Source of the DNA: Lentisphaeria bacterium UBA1791
GTDB taxonomy: Bacteria > Verrucomicrobiota > Lentisphaeria > Victivallales > Victivallaceae
DNA: 38,628 bases
Assembly (NCBI GenBank): GCA_002314455.1
Contig: DCFZ01000007.1
Span: 1 to 38,628 of the forward strand
Direction of reading: 5' to 3'
Positions 17,169 through 25,504 of the stretch are shown piece by piece (within the stretch, counting starts at the first letter, position 1; each line of letters begins with the position of its first letter). The translations under genes were made by a program, and so were the position numbers. The notes beneath the pieces were generated by a model. That model was not told the DNA's origin, made no database searches, and saw only the letters and a program-made list of their open reading frames with translations.

Positions 17169-18206
17169 ATGAAAATTGCCGTCGATGCGATGGGGGGCGA
17201 TTTCGCTCCCGGAGTCGTGGTGGAGGGGCTTTCACTTGCCCTGCCGCATTTCAAGCAATGCGAATTCCTGCTGGTCGGCCATCAGGAAAAAGTCGCCTTT
17301 TACCTCGAAAAATACGGTCTCGCCGGTCACCCGCGCATTCAGCAGGTGCACGCGGCGAGCGTCTGCGAAATGTCCGATCCCTCGACCATTTCGCTGCGGG
17401 GCAAGCGCGATTCTTCGATCACCGTCTGCGCCAAGCTGTTGAAGGAAAAAAAAGCTGACGCGATGGTAACCCCCGGTCACACCGGAGCGACGGTCGCCGC
17501 GACCAAAGTTCTGGTGCGCACCCTCCCCGGCGTCGATCGCGCCGCGCTTGCCGCCAGTTTGCCGACGCAAATTCCCGGCAAACGCTTCATCTTAATGGAC
17601 GCCGGCGCCAACGTCGACTGCGTGCCGATCAATCTGGCACAGTTCGCCGTGATGGGCGGCATCTACGCCGAATACGTCTTGCAGATCAAAAAGCCGCGCA
17701 TCGGTCTTTTGAGCGTCGGCGGCGAAGATTCCAAAGGGTGTGAATTGACCAAAGAGGTCTTCAAGATCCTCGAAAAAATGCCGATCAATTTCGTCGGCAA
17801 CGTCGAACCCGACGCCGCCTTTGAAGGCGAAGTCGACGTGCTCATCAGCGATGGCTTTTCCGGCAACGTGTTGCTCAAAACCGCTGAAGGTCTTGCCCAC
17901 GCCACCGTCGAATGGCTCAAACGGGTCATCACCCGCAACGCCGTGCGCACGTTAGGTGCGATTTTCGCTCAAAATGCGTTCCGCGAACTCAAAGCAATCG
18001 GCGCATCCGATGAAGTCGGCGGTGCGCCGCTGATGGGGCTGAACGGCATTTGCATCATCGGTCACGGCGGTTCCAACCCGAAATCGGTCTACAACGCCAT
18101 CCGCGTCGCCAAGGAATGCGTGGAATTCGGCATCACCGACAGGATCGTCCACTCCGTCGCGGAGTGCGGCGTCGCGCTCGAAAAGAGCAAGCCCAGTGGC
18201 GAATAA
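17169..18206 (+). CDS. plsX: phosphate acyltransferase PlsX
   Basis: A 345-residue PlsX, the peripheral enzyme that turns acyl-ACP into acyl-phosphate for PlsY in phosphatidic acid synthesis. Family motifs are KIAVDAMGGDFAP at the start, AMVTPGHTGATVA, FILMDAGANVDCVP, LLSVGGEDSKGCELTK, VDVLISDGFSGNVLLKTAEG and GAPLMGLNGICIIGHG. Length is normal. The ribosome-binding site is weak, consistent with coupling to rpmF. In many genomes fabH follows; here a small tail-anchored unknown protein follows after 93 bases. Confidence 0.97.
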   Translation: MKIAVDAMGGDFAPGVVVEGLSLALPHFKQCEFLLVGHQEKVAFYLEKYGLAGHPRIQQVHAASVCEMSDPSTISLRGKRDSSITVCAKLLKEKKADAMVTPGHTGATVAATKVLVRTLPGVDRAALAASLPTQIPGKRFILMDAGANVDCVPINLAQFAVMGGIYAEYVLQIKKPRIGLLSVGGEDSKGCELTKEVFKILEKMPINFVGNVEPDAAFEGEVDVLISDGFSGNVLLKTAEGLAHATVEWLKRVITRNAVRTLGAIFAQNAFRELKAIGASDEVGGAPLMGLNGICIIGHGGSNPKSVYNAIRVAKECVEFGITDRIVHSVAECGVALEKSKPSGE

Positions 18207-18299
18207 AACTTTTCGCGCCGGATTCCCGATCCCGTTGACTTGTTTCCCGCGCCAAATGGCGGAAGATGATCGAAAAAACCAGCAATTGAGGCTTCATTT

Positions 18300-18803
18300 A
18301 TGCAAAAGAGCGGCTACGTCAATAATTTAGGCGATATGCGCGAGCAATTGCGCCGTAACTACCGCAATCCCGGCGACGTCACCGCGCCGGCGGAAAATAT
18401 GCTTTCCGATGTGCCGCAAGGGAAGGTCAACCGCTTTGACGTCGAAGCGCAACGCGACGCCCGCGACCTCGAGGGGCGATTGCTTTCCGCCCTCGCAACC
18501 GCCGAGAACCACGGCGCATTGCTGGATTTCCGCCGCAACGAATTGAATGCGCGCATCGAAAAACTGCGCGCCCTGATGGCGGAATTGGAAACGATCCATC
18601 ATGCGGAGCCGGCGGAATACCGAAGCAAGGTCGATCATCTGCGCTACCGCTTCTTTGAGATCGACGTGGAAGAGCGCGAACTTGCCGCCCCCGCCGCGGC
18701 GGAAGCACCGGAAAATCATTCCCTCTTGAGCGCGTGGATCATCGCCGGCGCGATCCTCCTCGGATCGCTGATCGCGGCGGGCGCGTTCTTTTTCAGCTTC
18801 TAA
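18300..18803 (+). CDS. hypothetical coiled-coil, tail-anchored membrane protein
   Basis: A 167-residue protein I do not recognise. It is highly charged and probably alpha-helical, with a likely coiled coil over residues ~50-125 (RDLEGRLLSALATAENHG, RIEKLRALMAELETIHH). A short Ala/Pro linker follows, and a single C-terminal hydrophobic helix (LLSAWIIAGAILLGSLIAAG) ends in FFFSF. This predicts a C-tail-anchored inner-membrane protein with a cytoplasmic helical domain. GAGG lies about ten bases before the ATG. It follows plsX in the same direction, so a link to envelope lipid synthesis is possible but unproven. Its stop overlaps the recJ stop on the other strand. Confidence 0.8.
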   Translation: MQKSGYVNNLGDMREQLRRNYRNPGDVTAPAENMLSDVPQGKVNRFDVEAQRDARDLEGRLLSALATAENHGALLDFRRNELNARIEKLRALMAELETIHHAEPAEYRSKVDHLRYRFFEIDVEERELAAPAAAEAPENHSLLSAWIIAGAILLGSLIAAGAFFFSF

Positions 18804-20512
18804 AAGACTTCCTGAACATCGACGATGTTCAGCTGGGGCGTTTCCGTATCCAGATGGCAATTCATCTGCGGCGTCGCCAGCACATCCAAAATCTTGCCGT
18901 GGAACTCCGCCGGCGTGCGGTTGAAGGCGATGAAGTTCATCTGCGCCGAACCGCTCTGCAAAATGCCGCGGGTGTGCGCGCCGCCGCCGACGGCACTGCA
19001 ACGAATGACCTGCAATTCGTTGAAGCGGTAGACCGGCTTCGGATTGCTGTGACCGAAAGGCGAAAGTTTGCCGAGGTAGTCGAAAAAGTCCGGCGTCAGC
19101 TCGTGGATGGCGGCTTCGCCGTCATACGAAACGAAATTTTCCAGATCCGACGAGTTGAGCTGTTTGCGAATCTCCTGATCCATCGCCTCAAAGAACGGCG
19201 CGATCATCTCGGTGCGCAACCCGACGCCGACCGCCATCGGGTGGCCGCCGAAACGCTCCAATAAATCGGCGTGGCGGCTCAACACCTCGACCAGATTCAG
19301 ACAGGCGATACTGCGCCCGGAACCGTACGCTTCATCGCCCTGGATCGTCAACACGATGGTCGGGCGGTTGTAGTCGCGCGTCAGCCGCGAAGCGACGATG
19401 CCGATCACGCCCTGATGCCAGTTGCGGCCGGCGACAAGCAACGCGTAAGGACTTTGCCACGCGAGGTTGCGCTCGATCTGCTCGCGCGCTTCCTGATAGA
19501 TTTCCTGCTCTTTTTCCTGACGGTCGCGGTTGAAAATTTCCAATTGCGAGGCGAAATCGTAAGCCTCGATGATGTCGCGGCTTTCCAGCAGCTTCAACGC
19601 GATGTTGGCGTCGCCGACGCGGCCGGCGGCGTTGATGCGCGGCGCCATCCGGAACGTGATGTCCGACGGCGTCAGATCCGCGTGAATCTTGCAACTTTCG
19701 ATCAGCGCGCGCACGCCGGGGCGCAACTGTTTGCGCAGTGCGAGGATCCCGTGCTTGACCATCACCCGGTTTTCGCCGAGCAGCGGAACGATGTCCGCGA
19801 CCGTGCCGAGGGCGACGTAATCGAGGACTTCCTCAAGCTGCGTCTGAAAGGCGCCGAGGTTGTTTTCGCGCCCGTATTTCACAAACGCGTGCGACAACTT
19901 AAAGGCGGCGCCGACGCCGGAAAGCAGATGCAGATCTTCCAGTTCCGGATAGATTTTCGGATTGATGATCGCGATCGCCTTGGGCAATTCCGGCCCCGCT
20001 TCGTGGTGGTCGGTGATAATGACGTCGATGCCGCGCGAAATGGCGACGTCGACCGCATCGCAACTGGTGATGCCGCAGTCGACCGTGACGAGCACGCCGC
20101 ACTTGCCGAAAGCGTCGAGCGCCTTTTCCAGCGATTCGGGGGTGAAGCCGTAGCCGTCGTCAAAGCGGTGCGGGATGAAAGAGTGCACCGTCGCGCCGTT
20201 GGAGCGCAGTGTCCACGCGAGCAACGCGCTGGCGGTGATGCCGTCGGTGTCGTAGTCGCCGTGGATGAGGATCGGCTCGTTGTCGATGATCGCTTTCCAC
20301 AGCCGCCGGGCGGCATCCTTGATGCCGGGGAAGCGGTAGGGATCCGTCAGATTCCCGAGTTTCGGATCAAGAAAGCGGTTGATCTCTGTTCCTTCGATGC
20401 CACGGGCGGCGAAGTACACGGCAATCGGACGCGGCAGTTTAAAGTCGCGTTGAAGTTTCCCGATTTTTTCTTCCTGATTGCCGCCGGTCAGTTTCCAATT
20501 TTTAGAACCCAT
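18800..20512 (-). CDS. recJ: single-stranded-DNA-specific exonuclease RecJ
   Basis: A 570-residue RecJ, the 5'-3' ssDNA exonuclease of RecF-pathway recombination and mismatch repair. The DHH phosphoesterase motifs are visible: ILIHGDYDTDGITA (metal Asp residues in 85-91), TVDCGITS, and VIITDHHEAG (DHH at 168-170). Also present are LGTVADIVPLLGENR and the DHHA1 part with NWHQGVIGIVASRL and GSGRSI, then FGGHPMAVGVGL. Length is normal. AAGGAATG precedes the ATG. Its stop shares bases with the stop of the convergent gene at 18300. Confidence 0.97.
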   Translation of the reverse strand: MGSKNWKLTGGNQEEKIGKLQRDFKLPRPIAVYFAARGIEGTEINRFLDPKLGNLTDPYRFPGIKDAARRLWKAIIDNEPILIHGDYDTDGITASALLAWTLRSNGATVHSFIPHRFDDGYGFTPESLEKALDAFGKCGVLVTVDCGITSCDAVDVAISRGIDVIITDHHEAGPELPKAIAIINPKIYPELEDLHLLSGVGAAFKLSHAFVKYGRENNLGAFQTQLEEVLDYVALGTVADIVPLLGENRVMVKHGILALRKQLRPGVRALIESCKIHADLTPSDITFRMAPRINAAGRVGDANIALKLLESRDIIEAYDFASQLEIFNRDRQEKEQEIYQEAREQIERNLAWQSPYALLVAGRNWHQGVIGIVASRLTRDYNRPTIVLTIQGDEAYGSGRSIACLNLVEVLSRHADLLERFGGHPMAVGVGLRTEMIAPFFEAMDQEIRKQLNSSDLENFVSYDGEAAIHELTPDFFDYLGKLSPFGHSNPKPVYRFNELQVIRCSAVGGGAHTRGILQSGSAQMNFIAFNRTPAEFHGKILDVLATPQMNCHLDTETPQLNIVDVQEVF

Positions 20513-20540
20513 TGAGACATTCCTTGTTTATCATACTCTT

Positions 20541-20569
20541 AAGATAACATCAAAACGGCGTTTCGTCTA
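20541..20569 (-). promoter_or_regulatory. possible recJ promoter
   Basis: Minus strand TAGACG (20564-20569), 17-bp spacer, TATCTT (20541-20546), about 28 bases before the recJ ATG. The -35 matches consensus at only four of six positions. Confidence 0.4.
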
Positions 20570-20600
20570 TCCGAAAGTGCGGCTTTTTCGCTTTTTTTGC

Positions 20601-20641
20601 AAAAAAAAAGAGGCGGCGCCCCCGTTTTCCGGGAACGCCGC
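20601..20641 (-). terminator. rho-independent terminator after small secreted protein
   Basis: 12-bp stem including G-T pairs (20613-20624 / 20630-20641), 5-base loop, and nine T on the minus strand (20601-20609). It lies 22 bases after the gene at 20664 and separates it from recJ. Confidence 0.88.
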
Positions 20642-20663
20642 ACTCAAAAATTTGAGAAACGCG

Positions 20664-21119
20664 CTAAAGCGCCTGATCGCGCAAATTTTGAAACGCGATC
20701 TCTTTCTTCATTTTGGAACCGCAATTTTCCAGCGTCAACTCGATCGATTCCCCGGCGGGGACGACGTCGCGGTCGAGGACAAAGAGCAAAGCGTACTTTT
20801 TCCCGCCCGCTTGCGGCTCGACGAGCGTCGCCCATTTGCCGCCGGCCTCGCGCAAGGCGATGCAACCGTAAGCTTTACCGGCAATTTCCAACTGGTAGTC
20901 GAAAATGGAAATTTTCCGCGACGCAGGCACGTCGATCGTCACCGATGCGTAGATGCGTTTGGCGGGCAACGACGGGAAATGCGCTTCCTCAAAATGCGCG
21001 ATCGCCGGCATTTTCGACGACAACGCGCCATCGGAAACGGCGATCGCCCCGATAAAGCACTCCCCGGCGCCAAGCAAAAGCACCGACAACACCACTCCGC
21101 CGATCAGAAGTTTTTTCAT
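20664..21119 (-). CDS. hypothetical secreted or membrane-anchored protein
   Basis: A 151-residue protein I do not recognise. The N-terminus MKKLLIGGVVLSVLLLGAG is a signal peptide or anchor; the nearby Cys21 is preceded by Glu, so it is not a lipoprotein. The remainder is probably a beta-rich domain (ISIFDYQLEIAGKAYGC, KYALLFVLDRDVVPAGESIEL), suggesting a small periplasmic beta-sandwich. The open frame begins further upstream, but GAGGAAAA sits just before the ATG at 21119, which overlaps the stop of the antiporter gene by four bases. It is thus co-transcribed with, and perhaps accessory to, the antiporter. Confidence 0.8.
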   Translation of the reverse strand: MKKLLIGGVVLSVLLLGAGECFIGAIAVSDGALSSKMPAIAHFEEAHFPSLPAKRIYASVTIDVPASRKISIFDYQLEIAGKAYGCIALREAGGKWATLVEPQAGGKKYALLFVLDRDVVPAGESIELTLENCGSKMKKEIAFQNLRDQAL

Positions 21120-22675
21120 TTTTCCTCTTTCCCATTGCGGCGCAATGCGGAAAAGTGCCATTTCAGATCAAGATTGGCGGGCTTTTCCACCTCATATCCG
21201 CTTTCCGGAAAATATTCTTTCGCCACCACCGCCATCACCTCGTGCCGCGCCATGATCAAAACGCCGTCCCCCGCTTTCAAACGCGTACTGCCGTGCGGCG
21301 ACAGCAATTCCTCGCCGCGCCGGATCAGCGTCACCAGCGCGCCGGCAGGGAAGCGGATCTCCGCCAGCGTCTTGCCGTCAAACGGAGCGTTTTCCGGCAC
21401 GACAAACTCAAACATATCACTGCCGGAAGTCGCCCGCGTCACTTCCAATTCAAGCGGCAACCGGTCGCGATCGACCACCTTTTTCGCCTTGCCGAGCAGC
21501 CGCGCCACCGGCATCAGCGTCGACCCCTGCACGACGATCGAAGTCAAGACCATAAAAAAGATCATATTGAACATCATTTCGCAATCGGGAATCTTTGCCG
21601 CCAGCGGGAAAGTCGCCAGCACGATCGGCGCCGCGCCGCGCAACCCCACCCACGAGATCAGGCAGTTTTCCCGCCACGAACGCCCGCTGCGGATCGAACA
21701 CACCCATACGGCGATCGGCCGCGCGACGAACATCAGAACCAGCGACAGCAACACCCCGGGTACCCAGACGGCTTCGTTGAGCAGTTGGCTCCGGTCGACC
21801 GCCGCCCCCAGCGTCACGAACAAAACAACTTGCATCAGCCAGGAAACACCGTCACAGAAGCGGCTCATCGAGTGCTGATAGTTGAATTTCAGATGCGCCA
21901 GCATAATCCCGGCGACGTAGCACGCCATCATCCCGTTGCAGCGGAGCAATTCCGCGCACCCGTAGGTCAGCAGAACCTGGGCGACCATAAAAACGAAATA
22001 GAGCCCCTCGTACTCCAATTTGATACGGAAAAGCTGTTTCCCCGCCCAGCCGAAAACGGCGCCGAGCAGCGCGCCCCCCGCCAGCGAAAAGAGCGAGAGC
22101 GCAAGCGAGCCCCCCATCCCGATCGACTTGCCGGCGGCGACCACCAGCATCACCTTGGTCAAACAATACGCCATCGGGTCGTTGCTCCCCGATTCAAATT
22201 CGAGCAGTTCCTTGAGATTGCCCGCCAAGGCGACGCCGCGGCCGCGCAGAATGCCGAAAACGGATGCGGCATCGGTTGAAGAGATCACCGCGCCGAGCAA
22301 GAGACACCAGGTCAGACCGTAGGTGCCCGTGACGGCGGGGACTTTGAAGATCCAAAAGGCACAGACGCCGAGGATCAACGCCGTCAGCATCACGCCCAGC
22401 GTCGCCAACACCGCTCCGGGGATCAGCACCCGCTTGACGGCGGTAAAGCTCGTATCCAATCCACCCGAAAACAAAATGAATGCCATCGCGAGCGTGCCGA
22501 GCGTGTTGATTTCCTGCGGCGAGATGCTCTGATAGACGAAATGGCGCAACAGCAACCCGACGCCGAGAAACGCGACCAGCACCGGCATATTCAGCCGGGT
22601 GGAGATCTTATTGGAAAGAGCGCCGAGGAGCAAAATCACCCCCGTCGCCGCCATGATTAGACAAAGAGGACTCAT
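21116..22675 (-). CDS. nhaP2: CPA1 potassium/proton (NhaP2-like) antiporter
   Basis: A 519-residue cation:proton antiporter of the CPA1 family. About 12-13 membrane segments cover residues 1-395, with LAMAFILFSGGLDTSF, GAVISSTDAASVFGIL and EFESGSNDPMAYCLTK carrying the paired Asp/Asn-Asp region of the ion site, and SWVGLRGAAPIVLATFPL. A cytoplasmic RCK_C/TrkA_C regulatory domain follows (~410-490: FEFVVPENAPFDGKTLAEIRFP, LKAGDGVLIMA). This layout matches NhaP2/CvrA, which exchange K+ or Na+ for protons in pH and volume control; the ion here is inferred. A TATATT -10 element sits at 22711-22716 with a poor -35. The small secreted gene overlaps its end. Confidence 0.92.
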   Translation of the reverse strand: MSPLCLIMAATGVILLLGALSNKISTRLNMPVLVAFLGVGLLLRHFVYQSISPQEINTLGTLAMAFILFSGGLDTSFTAVKRVLIPGAVLATLGVMLTALILGVCAFWIFKVPAVTGTYGLTWCLLLGAVISSTDAASVFGILRGRGVALAGNLKELLEFESGSNDPMAYCLTKVMLVVAAGKSIGMGGSLALSLFSLAGGALLGAVFGWAGKQLFRIKLEYEGLYFVFMVAQVLLTYGCAELLRCNGMMACYVAGIMLAHLKFNYQHSMSRFCDGVSWLMQVVLFVTLGAAVDRSQLLNEAVWVPGVLLSLVLMFVARPIAVWVCSIRSGRSWRENCLISWVGLRGAAPIVLATFPLAAKIPDCEMMFNMIFFMVLTSIVVQGSTLMPVARLLGKAKKVVDRDRLPLELEVTRATSGSDMFEFVVPENAPFDGKTLAEIRFPAGALVTLIRRGEELLSPHGSTRLKAGDGVLIMARHEVMAVVAKEYFPESGYEVEKPANLDLKWHFSALRRNGKEEK

Positions 22676-22766
22676 ACCTGATGATATTTCCCGCTTAAAT
22701 TGTACTCTTTAATATAGTGTTCCTGCCGGAAAAAATCCACCTCCGGATGGAAAAAAGCGGAAAAAC

Positions 22767-22795
22767 TTGATTTTTTCCTGATTCGGCAGTATTTT
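22767..22795 (+). promoter_or_regulatory. promoter giving a probable leaderless transcript
   Basis: TTGATT (22767-22772), 17-bp spacer, TATTTT (22790-22795). The predicted start falls on or next to the ATG at 22802, and no Shine-Dalgarno is present. Confidence 0.5.
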
Positions 22796-22801
22796 ATAAG
22801 T

Positions 22802-23863
22802 ATGAAAAAGAAACTTTTCTCGTTGGTGGCGCTCGGTGCGCTGATGTTGGGCGGATGCGCGGTCAAAAACCCCGAAAAAGTGGTGACCCCGTTGACGCTG
22901 CCCGACCCTGCCGCGCCGATCGCCGTGCAGGAAGAACGCGTCGATCAATTCCGGGATCTGACCCGCAATTACCCGATGTGCGGGGTCTGGCTTTACATCG
23001 GCGCGTACGACAAAGTGGTTTCGCGCGAGACGGTGCTTGATTACGTCGAGGACTTCCGCTTCAACCACATCTACTGTCTGATCACGAGCGAAACCGAGCT
23101 TGACGAGGATCTGGAAAAACTCCTCATCGCCGCGCAGCGCCGCAATCTGCCGGTCGACATCGTGATGGATATTTTCAGCTTTTACCCGCGCAAGAGCGGA
23201 AACCGCTTTTTGCGCTCGATGCGCGACACCAGCCCGGGGATCCAGGAAATGGTCAATCGCATTCTGGAACTGCGCCAAAACAACGACGCCTACCGCAATC
23301 TCGCGGGGATCACCATCGTCTGCAACGTCGATTTTTTCAACCGCAACAATGTCGATTTGCCCGCCGATCTGCTTTTCGTCTGGGATGAGGACACCTTCGG
23401 TCCCGGGCTGGACAACGATCTGATGATGCGCGAAGTCTTAAAGCGCATCCACGACCTGCCCGCTTTCCCCGACGGTCTGAAACTAACGCTCGCCGTCCCC
23501 GACATTTTCAACGAATACGTCCGCGAAGGCAAACTCTCGTGCGGCGCCATCGGCGATTTCGCCTCGACGCGTGTGCCCCAGCCGGATATCATCATCATCA
23601 GCCGCGGCAACAAGCCGACCGAAATCGTCAAGCGCGTCGAAGACGAGCTGGAAGATCCGCGGCTCCGCCCCGGCAGTGTTTCCGTGATGCAGGCGATCGC
23701 CAACCACACCTCCGTCGGCGACGGGCAGACGCGCCGCCGCGACTGGGCAGATCTGATACACGTTTCCAAGTATTTGCAGGAAAAATGCGTCGGTAAACGC
23801 AATTTCGGCGGACTGATCCTCGGACCGCTGGTAATCGTCAAAATTCTGCAGATGGAGCCGTAA
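22802..23863 (+). CDS. hypothetical lipoprotein
   Basis: A 353-residue lipoprotein: MKKKLFSLVALGALMLGGC has a good lipobox with acylated Cys19, followed by Ala, so outer-membrane sorting is possible. I do not recognise the mature domain. Alternating strand/helix segments (MCGVWLYIGAYDK, FNHIYCLITSETELDEDLEK, LPVDIVMDIFSFYPRK, LAGITIVCNVDFF, DIIIISRGNKPTEIV) suggest an alpha/beta, perhaps TIM-barrel-like fold. A glycoside-hydrolase-like role is only a guess. There is no Shine-Dalgarno, and the promoter places the transcript start at the ATG. One base separates its stop from nrdR, so it probably shares a transcript with nrdR and the methyltransferase. Confidence 0.85.
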   Translation: MKKKLFSLVALGALMLGGCAVKNPEKVVTPLTLPDPAAPIAVQEERVDQFRDLTRNYPMCGVWLYIGAYDKVVSRETVLDYVEDFRFNHIYCLITSETELDEDLEKLLIAAQRRNLPVDIVMDIFSFYPRKSGNRFLRSMRDTSPGIQEMVNRILELRQNNDAYRNLAGITIVCNVDFFNRNNVDLPADLLFVWDEDTFGPGLDNDLMMREVLKRIHDLPAFPDGLKLTLAVPDIFNEYVREGKLSCGAIGDFASTRVPQPDIIIISRGNKPTEIVKRVEDELEDPRLRPGSVSVMQAIANHTSVGDGQTRRRDWADLIHVSKYLQEKCVGKRNFGGLILGPLVIVKILQMEP

Positions 23864-23864
23864 A

Positions 23865-24314
23865 ATGCGTTGTCCGAAATGCGGCGTCAACAACGATAAA
23901 GTGATCGATTCCCGTTCGACGAACGACGATTCCTGCGTCCGCCGCCGCCGCGAATGTCTGCATTGCTCCTACCGCTTCACGACGGTCGAGGAGGTCGTGC
24001 CCGAAGAACTTCACGTTGTCAAACGCACCGGCGAACGCGAGGAGTACGACCGCAACAAAGTGCGCAACGGCATCGTCAGCGCCTGTTACAAACGGCCGAT
24101 TTCCGCCGAAACCATCGATCGGATTGTCGACGACATCACCCGCTCGCTCGTCCAGCGTTGCGAGCCGGAAATCGCCTCCTGTATGATCGGCGAAAAGGTG
24201 ATGGACGAATTGAAAAAGCTCGATCAGGTCGCCTACGTCCGCTTCGCTTCGGTCTACCGCCAGTTCAAAGACGCCCGGGACTTCATTTCCGAAGTCAAGG
24301 GGCTGAAAAAATGA
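23865..24314 (+). CDS. nrdR: transcriptional repressor NrdR
   Basis: A 149-residue NrdR, the nucleotide-sensing repressor of ribonucleotide reductase genes. The N-terminal zinc ribbon has Cys3/Cys6 (MRCPKCG) and Cys31/Cys34 (ECLHCSYRFTT) with the basic SCVRRRRECLHC stretch. The ATP-cone domain follows (VVKRTGEREEYDRNKVRNGI to LDQVAYVRFASVYRQFKD), the best-known NrdR signature. Length is exactly typical. No NrdR-box pair or nrd gene was found in the window, so its targets lie elsewhere. Its stop overlaps the next start (ATGA, 24311-24314). Confidence 0.98.
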   Translation: MRCPKCGVNNDKVIDSRSTNDDSCVRRRRECLHCSYRFTTVEEVVPEELHVVKRTGEREEYDRNKVRNGIVSACYKRPISAETIDRIVDDITRSLVQRCEPEIASCMIGEKVMDELKKLDQVAYVRFASVYRQFKDARDFISEVKGLKK

Positions 24315-25504
24315 CGTTCCCCGAGATCACGCTCGCGCAAGGGCGCGAAAAATCGCTGCTCCGCCGCCACCCGTGGGTCTTTTCCGGCGCCGTCGGCAAA
24401 ATTTCCGGGGAACCCGCTTCCGGTGAAGTCTGCCGCGTCGTCGACGCGCGGGGCAATTTCCTCGCGTGGGCGTCTTACAGCGCCGCAAGTCAGATTACCG
24501 CGCGCGTCTGGAGTTTTGACGAAGCGGAAAAGATCGATGCGGCATTCTTTCAGGCGCGCATCAGACAAGGTTGGCAACTGCGCGAAAAGCTCGGCGTCGG
24601 CGATCTTGCGACCGGATGCCGGCTGATCTACTCCGAATCCGATCAACTCCCCGGCGTCATCGCCGACCGTTACGGCGAATTCATCGCCTTGCAATTGCTT
24701 TCCGCCGGCGCGGAATTTTTCCGCAACGAGATCATCGACGGACTGATGGCGCTCCCCGGGATCAGAGGCGTTTACGAGCGCAGCGACGTTTCCGTGCGCA
24801 AGCGCGAAGCACTGCCCGAGCGCAGCGGCATCGCCCGCGGCGAAATGCCCCCCGACGAGATCGTCATCGACGAAAACGGCCTGCGCTTCGCGGTCGACCC
24901 CGTCCACGGACAGAAAACCGGATTTTATTTCGACTTGCGCGAAGTGCGCCAGAAAGTGCGTTCTCTTGCCGCCGGCAAAAAGGTCCTCAACGACTTTTGC
25001 TACACCGGCGGATTCGCCGTCGCCGCGCTCGCGGGCGGCGCGCAAAGCGTCCTCAACATCGACACTTCGCGCCCGGCGCTCGCGCAGGCGAAACGCAATC
25101 TCGAACTCAACCAGCTGCCGGCGCAAAAGTGCGAATTCCGCGCCGCCGACGGTTTTGAAGCGCTGAACGCCCTTCGCGACGCCAATGAAAAATTCGATTT
25201 CGTCATCCTCGATCCGCCGAAGCTCGTCGATTCCAAGAGCCACCTCGAGCGCGGATGCCGCGCCTATTCCCACCTGGCGAAGCGGGGTTTCGAGTTGTTG
25301 AGATCCGGCGGCATGCTCCTCAATCTTTCCTGCTCGGGATTGATGACGATGGAGCTGTTTCAAAAGATCACCGCCGACGCCGCCAATCAGGCGCATTGCG
25401 ACGCCGCCATCATTGATACGGTGCGGCAGAATGCCGACCACCCGGTCATCTTGTCGACGCCGGAAACCTTTTACCTCAAAGGGCTGCTTTCCGTCAAGCG
25501 TTAA
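24311..25504 (+). CDS. rlmI: RlmI-like class I rRNA (cytosine-C5) methyltransferase
   Basis: A 397-residue SAM-dependent methyltransferase of the RlmI/RlmK family; E. coli RlmI makes m5C1962 in 23S rRNA. The N-terminal PUA domain is seen as RRHPWVFSGAVG and AWASYSAASQITARVW, then GVIADRYGEFIALQLL. The Rossmann fold has VLNDFCYTGGFAVAALAGGA, LNIDTSRPALAQAKRNLELN, FDFVILDPPKLVDSK and LLNLSCSGLM, with a Cys in the position of the catalytic one. The frame is open from 23954, but the start is the ATG overlapping the nrdR stop. Its stop shares bases with the stop of the convergent hpt gene (TTAA at 25501-25504). Confidence 0.92.
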   Translation: MTFPEITLAQGREKSLLRRHPWVFSGAVGKISGEPASGEVCRVVDARGNFLAWASYSAASQITARVWSFDEAEKIDAAFFQARIRQGWQLREKLGVGDLATGCRLIYSESDQLPGVIADRYGEFIALQLLSAGAEFFRNEIIDGLMALPGIRGVYERSDVSVRKREALPERSGIARGEMPPDEIVIDENGLRFAVDPVHGQKTGFYFDLREVRQKVRSLAAGKKVLNDFCYTGGFAVAALAGGAQSVLNIDTSRPALAQAKRNLELNQLPAQKCEFRAADGFEALNALRDANEKFDFVILDPPKLVDSKSHLERGCRAYSHLAKRGFELLRSGGMLLNLSCSGLMTMELFQKITADAANQAHCDAAIIDTVRQNADHPVILSTPETFYLKGLLSVKR

